The notes under the pieces: model-generated
What the model saw: the letters and a program-made list of their open reading frames with translations, nothing else
Told to the model about the DNA's origin: nothing
The model's database searches: none
Position numbers and translations under genes: made by a program
In this document: in pieces, positions 1 through 7,699 of the stretch
How the letters are laid out: each line of letters begins with the position of its first letter
Numbering within the stretch: position 1 is the stretch's first letter
Assembly (NCBI GenBank): GCA_016795485.1
Contig: JAEUHM010000040.1
Location: 239,335 to 303,334 of the forward strand
DNA: 64,000 nucleotides
Direction: 5' to 3'
DNA from: Verrucomicrobiaceae bacterium
GTDB taxonomy: Bacteria > Verrucomicrobiota > Verrucomicrobiia > Verrucomicrobiales > Verrucomicrobiaceae

Positions 1-3000
1 GTCGGTGTCCAAGGCTTAAGTACCAAAGCCTTTGCCCTCACACGGTCAGACCCCACCAAGCCCTGGCTTGATCCTTTTGGTGGTCCATCAAAACTCGGCA
101 CCGCCACTGACGCAGCCTACAAAGACAACTTCATGGATGTCCTTCGCAAAAGCGCCAGGCTCAATGACCAAACCGTGATCGATATCTCCCCGGCGAGTAT
201 CGGGAACAATCCCCTCGGTGAGGACACCGGCACTGGCTTTGCCACCAATCCAGTTACATCGGGCACTTATGCACCCAACCCGGCCAAAGTCGGTGACTAC
301 GTGCGAGTTCTGGCAGAGTACTGGGCAGATGGCCCGCACAGCGAGACACCTCCAGGCCACTGGCATGTGATGGCAAACGAAGTTGCGGACATGCCTGCAC
401 TGAACAAGCGCATTGGCGGCACTGGTCCCACGGTTACCCCTTTGGAGTGGGACGTGAAGACTTACCTAGCACTCTCCAGCGCCACGCATGATGCAGCGTG
501 TGCGGCATGGAGCTTAAAGCGCTACTACTCAGGCACACGCCCGATTACTGCCATTCGCTACATGTGCAGCAAAGGCCAGTCTAGCAATCCAGCTGGGCCA
601 TCCTACGATGTCGAAGGCATCCCGCTGGAAACCGATGTGGTGGAAGTGATCACGGCCACAACGGCTGCTCCGGGCGGCAAGCATGAACTCATCTGGGACG
701 TGGCTAACGGGGGGCAACGGCCGGGAGTAGACTATATTGGCATGATAGCGGTGAAGTCATGGCCAGGAGAGCACCCGAGCAACCAGCCTGCCCCGTCCAT
801 CGCCACCAACCAATCCATGGTTCAATGGATGCTGGGCAAGGACTGGCTGCCGTTTCAGCGCAAAACCTTCAATACACCAGCTTTCCCCGGCTACGTGTCA
901 GGTCACTCCACTTTCTCCCGCGCCGCAGCAGAAGTCCTCACTCTTATCACTGGCAGCCCTTACTTCCCCAATGGCTTCCATCATCACACCGTCGATGCTG
1001 AGTCACTTCAGATCGACTTAGGCCCGAATGACCCCGTGGACCTCCAGTGGGCAACCTACTACGATGCCGCAGATCAGGCTGGCCAAAGCCGCCGCTGGGG
1101 AGGCATTCACCCGTATGAGGACGATTTCCACGGACGCGTCATTGGTTCCACCGCAGGACTTTCCGCCTACCAAAAGGCGCAGAAGTATTGGAACGCATCC
1201 ATTCAAAATGAAGCCATCCAGCCAAGCGTAACCTATGATGCGGCCGGTAACGCGGTGATCTCGTTCCCTGCTACTCTCGGCAAACTTTATCGGATTCAAA
1301 AATCTACAAACCTCTCGTCGTGGTCGCCAACTGGTTACGGCATCGTTGCTAACCGTACCACCGAGTCTTACACAGACGTGGGTCCATCTGCGGGCACATT
1401 CTATCAGGTGATTGAGTCCACACCCTCCGCGGCTCGAGTCTGGAATGAGCAACTCATGGAAGCCATCCGGCTCAATGTGCCGAACCCACCCGCTCACGCT
1501 CGCAATCTATTTCACACCGCGGCTGCGATGTATGACGCTTGGGCTGCCTACGATCCCGTGGCGGTGGGTTACATGCGGAATGAAAAAGTCAGCCCGCTGC
1601 CGCCCGACGTTGAGTCAGCGCGGCATGAAGCTGTAAGCTATGCAGCGTACCGCATTCTGCGTGCTCGTTTTGCTTCGGGTGCGGGCAGTGGAACCACCCT
1701 GCCGGCACTGGACGCTCAAATGACGCAGTTCGGGTACTCGCCCTCTATCGGGCAAGCGGCCTTGACCAATGACCCCTCCCCCGCAGAACTGGGCAAACGC
1801 ATCGGACAGGCGATTCTCAACTGGGGTAGCACGGATGGATTTTCCAACGTCAATTACCCCCAGCCCTACAACTCTTTGGTGAACCCGAACATGGACTACC
1901 CATTGAGTGTCCTTGGCACCAACCTAGCCTTCCAAGGCTTTATGCCGCTCGGATACGGCATTCCAGAAGAGACCCATCCAAACTTTTGGCAACCACTTGA
2001 CCTCTCTACAAGCGTTGCACAAAACGGACTCCCCCTACCGGGTGGACCTCAAACCTTCGTTGGCGTCCAGGGACTCTCCACATTCCCATTCAGCCTCACA
2101 CGCACGGATCCTACCAAACCTTGGCTCGATCCATTTGGTGGCCCGTCCAAACTCTCCACTCCCGGTAATCCGAGTACCACGGACGAAGACTATAAGCAGC
2201 AAGCTCTCGGCGTTCTCCGGGCTAGCAGCCAACTGAACGACAACACGCTCATCGATATCTCTCCTGGTGCCATTGGCAATAATCCCCTTGCACAAGACAG
2301 CGGCACCGGCTTTCCAACCAACCCCATCACAGGTGGAGCCTATGCGGCCAACATGGTCAAAAGAGGAGACTACAGCCGCGTGCTAGCAGAGTTTTGGGCA
2401 GATGGTCCAAAATCCGAGACACCTCCCGGTCACTGGCACGTCCTAGCCAATCAAATATCCGATCACCCACTCACTCAGAAACGGATTGGTGGTACAGGAC
2501 CCGTCGTTAGTGACTTGGAGTGGGATGTGAAGACGTACTTTGGACTTTCTGCTGCCACTCACGATGCAGCGTGTGCCGCTTGGTCGCTCAAGCGCTACTA
2601 CTCAGGACCTCGGCCGATAACGATGATTCGCTACATGGGTAGCAAAGGCCAATCATCTCAACCCGCAGGACCTTCCTATCACACTCAGGGCCTGCTTTTA
2701 GAGCCCGGTGTGGTGGAAGTCATCACCTCAGCCAGTGTCGCAGCGCACCACGCTCAGATCTGGGATGTTGCGCTCAACGACTATGCTCCGGGAGGAGATT
2801 ATCTTGGCCAAATCGCCGTTTACTCGTGGCCGGGCGAGCACCCTAGCAATCCGCCACAGCAACTGCCTCCAGTAGCAGCCACCCACCAGAGCACCGTGCG
2901 CTGGATGCTCGCCAAAGACTGGCTGCCCTTCCAGCGCAAAACCTTCAACACTCCTGCTTTCCCAGGCTACGTCTCAGGCCACTCCACATTCTCACGAGCT

Positions 3001-3510
3001 GCTGCCGAGGCCCTCACTCGCCACACTGGCACCCCATACTTCCCAGGAGGTTTCGGTTATCACAGTTTCTCCGCCAACTCACTTCAAATGGACCTCGGCC
3101 CAAGCACCAACGTCCAACTCCAATGGTGCACCTACTACGATGCAGCTGATCAAGCGGGTCAATCTCGGCGGTTTGGCGGCATTCATCCGAGCGAAGATGA
3201 CTTTGACGGACGCTACATAGGGTCCATAGCCGGTGTCTCAGCTTATACCCTGGCCCATAGGTATTGGACGGGTGAAATCATGACCGAGAGCGTGCAGCCG
3301 CAATTGGTAATGCTTGGCGGCGGGCAAGTCCAAGTCCGCACCTCTGCCCGCCGTGGCCTCTATTATCAGTGGGAATACACCACCGACCTCCAAACCTGGA
3401 TTCCGATGTCCGGCAGCACTCAAGCCACCGACACCACACTCACCATCACGGACACCCCACCAGCCAACCAACGCCGCTTCTACCGCGCCCGCTGGGTAGC
3501 TGCTCCGTAG
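1..3510 (+). CDS. Vanadium-dependent haloperoxidase-like protein with two tandem PAP2-type modules (5' end outside window)
   Basis: The reading frame is open from base 1, so the start lies upstream; the first in-frame ATG, at 133, is not the true start because the residues before it match the second module. The visible part holds the core of module 1 and all of module 2. Each has the three-part phosphatase/vanadium haloperoxidase signature: K-x6-RP (KRYYSGTRP near 517-543; KRYYSGPRP near 2590-2616), SGHSTFSR (near 898; near 2977) and SR-x5-H (SRRWGGIH near 1087; SRRFGGIH near 3163). Module 1 is followed by a beta domain with LYRIQKSTNLSSW, and a related LYYQWEYTTDLQTW segment ends the protein. 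Family knowledge: such enzymes bind vanadate and oxidise halides or act as acid phosphatases; which applies cannot be told. It is probably secreted, but the signal region is missing. It converges on the sulfatase gene with only 9 bp between the stops. Confidence 0.85.
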   Translation, partial: VGVQGLSTKAFALTRSDPTKPWLDPFGGPSKLGTATDAAYKDNFMDVLRKSARLNDQTVIDISPASIGNNPLGEDTGTGFATNPVTSGTYAPNPAKVGDYVRVLAEYWADGPHSETPPGHWHVMANEVADMPALNKRIGGTGPTVTPLEWDVKTYLALSSATHDAACAAWSLKRYYSGTRPITAIRYMCSKGQSSNPAGPSYDVEGIPLETDVVEVITATTAAPGGKHELIWDVANGGQRPGVDYIGMIAVKSWPGEHPSNQPAPSIATNQSMVQWMLGKDWLPFQRKTFNTPAFPGYVSGHSTFSRAAAEVLTLITGSPYFPNGFHHHTVDAESLQIDLGPNDPVDLQWATYYDAADQAGQSRRWGGIHPYEDDFHGRVIGSTAGLSAYQKAQKYWNASIQNEAIQPSVTYDAAGNAVISFPATLGKLYRIQKSTNLSSWSPTGYGIVANRTTESYTDVGPSAGTFYQVIESTPSAARVWNEQLMEAIRLNVPNPPAHARNLFHTAAAMYDAWAAYDPVAVGYMRNEKVSPLPPDVESARHEAVSYAAYRILRARFASGAGSGTTLPALDAQMTQFGYSPSIGQAALTNDPSPAELGKRIGQAILNWGSTDGFSNVNYPQPYNSLVNPNMDYPLSVLGTNLAFQGFMPLGYGIPEETHPNFWQPLDLSTSVAQNGLPLPGGPQTFVGVQGLSTFPFSLTRTDPTKPWLDPFGGPSKLSTPGNPSTTDEDYKQQALGVLRASSQLNDNTLIDISPGAIGNNPLAQDSGTGFPTNPITGGAYAANMVKRGDYSRVLAEFWADGPKSETPPGHWHVLANQISDHPLTQKRIGGTGPVVSDLEWDVKTYFGLSAATHDAACAAWSLKRYYSGPRPITMIRYMGSKGQSSQPAGPSYHTQGLLLEPGVVEVITSASVAAHHAQIWDVALNDYAPGGDYLGQIAVYSWPGEHPSNPPQQLPPVAATHQSTVRWMLAKDWLPFQRKTFNTPAFPGYVSGHSTFSRAAAEALTRHTGTPYFPGGFGYHSFSANSLQMDLGPSTNVQLQWCTYYDAADQAGQSRRFGGIHPSEDDFDGRYIGSIAGVSAYTLAHRYWTGEIMTESVQPQLVMLGGGQVQVRTSARRGLYYQWEYTTDLQTWIPMSGSTQATDTTLTITDTPPANQRRFYRARWVAAP

Positions 3511-3519
3511 AGGAGGGAG

Positions 3520-5316
3520 TTACGGCAACAAAGTCAGCGTCACACGGCGCACATCCATGACAGACTGGCCTGGGACCTTTAATGCTCTCAGTGTCAGCGG
3601 TCCCTGCCCTGCAGGAAGCGTAATCTCGCCAAGTTTCAGAGACTTGAACTCCTTCATCTGACTTTCTCCATCGGGACGAGGGAGGGTGTCTTGATTGGTG
3701 TTCAGCGGCGGGTCCCAGCCTTGCTCTACTTTGCCCGTTAGTGATGCTCCATTGAAACTGAGTTCGATCGTAGAGCCCACGTCAGCAAGTTTGCAGGTGT
3801 AGTCGATCATCACTTCGTAGCGTCCAGCAGTGTGGACGTCCAAGAGCCAAACCATGCTGTCATCAGTAGTTGTCCAGTCGACAAAGTAAGAGCAGTTCGG
3901 TGCACCGCTACTGCGCTTCACTCCGCCCCTTGGCTCGCCATCTCTCGCGGGCAACATCGTGATCGGGAACTCGCGATACCCCACGGTGAGCGGCCTCGGA
4001 TCAACGGCATTGCCGCCGTCTTTCTTGCCTTTTGCCTTCCCTTTGCCCTTTCCCGCTATCACAGACGCCAGACCGACATCCTTACGCCATGCAGCAACCG
4101 CCTCAGTCAGTTCCGCCGTGAGTTTTGCGTCGTCTACGGCCTTCGTTTGGCCTGGATCAGCCACCATGTCATAGAGGCGTCCTTCGCCATCAAGTCGATG
4201 AGTTTGAGTTCTCGCACTCACCTTGCCAGCCCAGGTTGAGAAGATCGTTCTCGGCTGCCAATCGTTCGTTTCGCCCTTTAGAAGAGGCGTCAGATCGCGT
4301 CCATCCAGCGGCTTGTCCCCTACCCTAGGCACACTGGCCAAAGCAGTCAGCGTGGGCATCAAATCCATCGCACCAGAGATCTGTGTGACGGTGCGTCCTT
4401 CTGGCAACACTCCCGGCCACATGACGTAACAAACCGAACGCACACCACCCTCATCCACAGTGCCCTTCTTCCCGCGCATCCCACCCGTCCAGCGATTGCT
4501 GTTGGGTCCGTTATCAGAAAAATAGACGACGATGGTGTTCTGATTGAGCCCAAGCTCCTTCAGTTTGCCCAAGACGCGGCCAACATTCATGTCCTGGTTC
4601 TCCAACATCGCCAAGGCACAACGGGTTTCATCCGCCACCTCTGCCGCTGCATTTGTGGCTGTTTGGGTGATCGGCATCGACTTGAACTTGGACCAGTTGC
4701 TTTCCGGTGCTGCCCACGGCGAGTGTGGCGTCGTGAAGGGGACGTAGCAGAAGAAGTTCTTGTCTCTATTGCGATCAATGAACGCTAGCGCCTTATCCGT
4801 GCAGACATCCACGATGTAACCCTTCGTTTCGATCATACGTCCGTTCTCTTCCAGCGGCGGATCAAAATACTCGCCCCAGTGACCCGAAGTGTGTCCGAAA
4901 TACTCATCAAATCCGCGCGCCATCGGATGATACGGCCACTGCGAGCCATTGTGCCACTTCCCAAAAGCACCCGTGACATATCCCGCTCCCTTGAATGCAT
5001 CGGCGATTGTCTTCTCGCTCAAGTCGAGCCGCTCTTGGCCTGTGGATACCCCTTTTACACCTCCACGCGGATGATAGCGGCCCGTCAGGAACTCAGCACG
5101 AGTAGGACTGCAAACGGGACACACGAAGAACCGATCCATGGAAACACCACCACGCGCTATCGAATCAATGTTGGGCGTGTTAGCCATCTTGTTGCCCGAG
5201 TAACCGTAGTCACCCCAGCCAGCATCGTCCGCCAAGAACACCAGAACATTGGGGCGTGACGCAGCCTGTGCCGTCATCAACGCGCACATCAAAAGAACAA
5301 AGAGAAGATACTTCAT
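3520..5316 (-). CDS. Secreted Cys-type sulfatase with C-terminal beta domain
   Basis: Sulfatase of the alkaline phosphatase superfamily, hydrolysing sulfate esters outside the cytoplasm. The start is placed at the ATG at 5316, which gives a clear signal peptide (MKYLLFVLLMCALMTAQAAS); the longer frame to 5382 adds 22 residues with no membrane or export character. RPNVLVFLADD carries the first metal aspartates. CSPTRAEFLTGR (Cys near residue 69) is the C-x-P-x-R formylglycine signature, so a maturation enzyme is needed; none is in the window. A Gly/Lys-rich stretch (KGKGKAKGKKDGG) separates the catalytic part from a C-terminal domain of about 130 residues (SYFVDWTTTDD... to the end) that looks like a carbohydrate-binding-type sandwich. 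About 598 aa. It lies 69 bp downstream of the PBP2 stop on the same strand, with no terminator seen between them. The substrate is unknown. Confidence 0.9.
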   Translation of the reverse strand: MKYLLFVLLMCALMTAQAASRPNVLVFLADDAGWGDYGYSGNKMANTPNIDSIARGGVSMDRFFVCPVCSPTRAEFLTGRYHPRGGVKGVSTGQERLDLSEKTIADAFKGAGYVTGAFGKWHNGSQWPYHPMARGFDEYFGHTSGHWGEYFDPPLEENGRMIETKGYIVDVCTDKALAFIDRNRDKNFFCYVPFTTPHSPWAAPESNWSKFKSMPITQTATNAAAEVADETRCALAMLENQDMNVGRVLGKLKELGLNQNTIVVYFSDNGPNSNRWTGGMRGKKGTVDEGGVRSVCYVMWPGVLPEGRTVTQISGAMDLMPTLTALASVPRVGDKPLDGRDLTPLLKGETNDWQPRTIFSTWAGKVSARTQTHRLDGEGRLYDMVADPGQTKAVDDAKLTAELTEAVAAWRKDVGLASVIAGKGKGKAKGKKDGGNAVDPRPLTVGYREFPITMLPARDGEPRGGVKRSSGAPNCSYFVDWTTTDDSMVWLLDVHTAGRYEVMIDYTCKLADVGSTIELSFNGASLTGKVEQGWDPPLNTNQDTLPRPDGESQMKEFKSLKLGEITLPAGQGPLTLRALKVPGQSVMDVRRVTLTLLP

Positions 5317-5385
5317 GCGGAAGCGTGAACGCCATCCGCCGACACTTCTGTCCAGCGTTGCCCCTTTTCCTCCAGGCAGCACCCC

Positions 5386-7620
5386 TTAGCGCCTGAAGAG
5401 GCGGCGGAACATGCCACGCAGACCACGTTCTGAAGAGGGTGGCGGGGCTTGTTGCTCTGGAGGGGCTTCTTCAGCGGGTTTGGCTTTCGCAACCTGGTCT
5501 CCGGCAGAAACGTCGGAATCGTCTGCAAGCAGAGCTTTGGGAGCTTCCTCTGCCGCCTTGAGCAGCGGGTCATCGGGGGCTGCTCCTTCGTAGATGTTGT
5601 TGAACACTTCCTGGACAATAGGCGCTGCTACCCGTCCACCGGAAACGTTCTCGCCAGGGGCACCTTCGTACACCGCAGCAAAGGCATACACTGGATTGTT
5701 AGCAGGAACGAAACCTGTGAACCAGGCGAGGTTGCGGTTCTTGCTGTCGTCCTTGTAGATCTTCCACTGGGCCGTTCCGGTCTTTCCGGCGATTTGAGCG
5801 TGCTTGATGGAGGCGCCTTTGCCCGTGCCGCCGTCACCACTCACGACGGCGATCATGCCGCGCACCACCGTATCTCGGGCTTTCTGATCCAAGGCGATCC
5901 TGGACTTTACTTCAGGCTCCCATGCTTGCACAACACGGTCATTAAGGTCTTGAATCTGCTTCACAAGACGTGGCTGGGACATGTTCTGACCGTCCGCGAC
6001 TGCAGCCATGCACTGAGCTGCCTGAAGGGGGCTGCACGTCACAATTTGACCGATTGAGATCGAGCAGAGGAAACCAGGGAGGATCTTGTGACCGAAACGC
6101 TGCATGTAGTAGGCGTCCGTTGGGACAAATCCGCGTGCTTCACCACTGATGGGAATGCCAGTTGGTTGGCCAAAGCCTAGGCGCTCGGCCATTGCGATGA
6201 CCTTGTTCGAGCCTGTATCCAGACCTGCCTGATAGAACCATGTGTTGCAGGAGCGCTTGATAGCATCCACGACGGTCATCGGGCCTTCCCCTTCGGAGTG
6301 CCAGTTGCGGAAACTCTCTTTGCCGATGTTAAAGTAGCCATCGCAGTCGTAGGTCGTCCCAGCGGTGACGGTGCCACTCTCAAGAGCAGCGAGCGCAGTC
6401 ACGACCTTGAACGTCGATGCAGGGAAGTAGTTTGACTGAAAGGCACGCCCGAAGAGCGGCGACTTCTCATCATCACGCAGTGCTGCATACCGCTCGTTGG
6501 AGATGCCGGGGATGAACTCATTGAGGTCAAAGCCAGGATTGGACGCCATGGCTAGGATCTCACCATTACGCACATCCATGATGACCATGGCTCCACCATT
6601 GCGTGCATGGGAACGAAGTGCGCTCTCTGCATAACGCTGCATTTTGTAGTCCAAGGTCGTGACCACATTGTGCCCAGGCACTGGTTTGCGGAGAATCTCG
6701 TCCTCTATCAACTCACCCGTGGCATTAAACACGAGACTGATAGCCCCAGGTGTACCGCGTAGTTGCTGCTCAAACGAAAACTCCAAGCCAGAACGCCCCA
6801 TTGGCTCCTCCGCAAAGGGTTCGCCCTCCACAATTTCTTTGGTCGGCAGAGGTTGCCTTCTACCGGTATAACCGATGATGTGGCACGCCGTCTGTCCAAG
6901 CGGGTATTCGCGTTGGTAGGTGGGATGCAACATCACGCGCTTGGCAAACAGTGGCTTGAGCTTCTCTTGCTCCGAGTTGGTTAGCTCAACATTCATGTCG
7001 TTGCTGGTGGAGAAGATGAGCGGAAGCCACCGACGGTATTTGTAGTGGTTGAGGATGCGCTCATCTGATAAGCTCCATGTCTTGCCCAGCAGCTTGTTAG
7101 CCTCGTCAATGCGTTCCTTGGCAAAGCTCAGGATCGCCTCTGGCGTATCAGGCTGAAGCAGCGGAAAGTTGAGAGACGCAAAATAGACCACGCGATTGCG
7201 CGCGAAAGCCTTCCCGTTGCGATCCACAATCTGTCCACGAGGTGCAGGAATCTCCAGCCGAAGCGGACGGGCGTCCTTTTGAACCTGCCAGGTAGCGAAG
7301 ATGTCCTTTTTTGGTTTCGGGGGCGGCGGCGGCTCCTCAACTAGAGGCACGATCGGCTTAGGCTTCGGTTTTGGCTTTTCTTCGGGAGCCGGAGTGGTGG
7401 GTTTTGTCTCAGACTCCTCCACAGGCACAGCTTTAGGCACCATAGTGGGCTCATCTTCCACTGGCTCTGCCCTTGGGGGCTTCACGGGTAGAGCCGCTGG
7501 TGGTGGCGTGGGTTCATCCTCCACAGGAACAGCCTTTGGCACCTGGGCGGTCAAATCCGGTGCCCAGTAAGCGGCTAAGCCTACCAAAGCCAAAAGCCCC
7601 ATGTGGAAATTAAACTTCAT
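5386..7620 (-). CDS. mrdA: Penicillin-binding protein 2 (class B peptidoglycan transpeptidase)
   Basis: Class B transpeptidase that cross-links peptidoglycan, in the PBP2 (elongation) branch as judged from its N-terminal dimerisation region (PAPRGQIVDRNGKAFARN). The active-site motifs are in order: S-x-x-K as STFK at about residues 402-405, SCN in KRSCNTWFYQ near 455, and KTG in AGKTGTAQWK near 613. The N-terminus has one hydrophobic segment (MGLLALVGLAAYWAPDLTA) acting as anchor or signal. An unusual Pro/Glu-rich stretch (about residues 28-105) follows, with repeated VPKAVPVE and VEDEPT units. The C-terminus is again proline-rich and ends in a basic tail (GMFRRLFRR). At 744 aa it is longer than typical PBP2 because of these tails. 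No mreBCD or rodA is adjacent. It is divergent from the M28 peptidase gene, with a 79-bp shared upstream region. Confidence 0.9.
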   Translation of the reverse strand: MKFNFHMGLLALVGLAAYWAPDLTAQVPKAVPVEDEPTPPPAALPVKPPRAEPVEDEPTMVPKAVPVEESETKPTTPAPEEKPKPKPKPIVPLVEEPPPPPKPKKDIFATWQVQKDARPLRLEIPAPRGQIVDRNGKAFARNRVVYFASLNFPLLQPDTPEAILSFAKERIDEANKLLGKTWSLSDERILNHYKYRRWLPLIFSTSNDMNVELTNSEQEKLKPLFAKRVMLHPTYQREYPLGQTACHIIGYTGRRQPLPTKEIVEGEPFAEEPMGRSGLEFSFEQQLRGTPGAISLVFNATGELIEDEILRKPVPGHNVVTTLDYKMQRYAESALRSHARNGGAMVIMDVRNGEILAMASNPGFDLNEFIPGISNERYAALRDDEKSPLFGRAFQSNYFPASTFKVVTALAALESGTVTAGTTYDCDGYFNIGKESFRNWHSEGEGPMTVVDAIKRSCNTWFYQAGLDTGSNKVIAMAERLGFGQPTGIPISGEARGFVPTDAYYMQRFGHKILPGFLCSISIGQIVTCSPLQAAQCMAAVADGQNMSQPRLVKQIQDLNDRVVQAWEPEVKSRIALDQKARDTVVRGMIAVVSGDGGTGKGASIKHAQIAGKTGTAQWKIYKDDSKNRNLAWFTGFVPANNPVYAFAAVYEGAPGENVSGGRVAAPIVQEVFNNIYEGAAPDDPLLKAAEEAPKALLADDSDVSAGDQVAKAKPAEEAPPEQQAPPPSSERGLRGMFRRLFRR

Positions 7621-7699
7621 CCCGCCAAAGTGCGGTCACGGAGCCGATTGGTCAAGCTCGTGTCATTGTGCTCAAGTCTCGCACGTATTATCGGAACAC

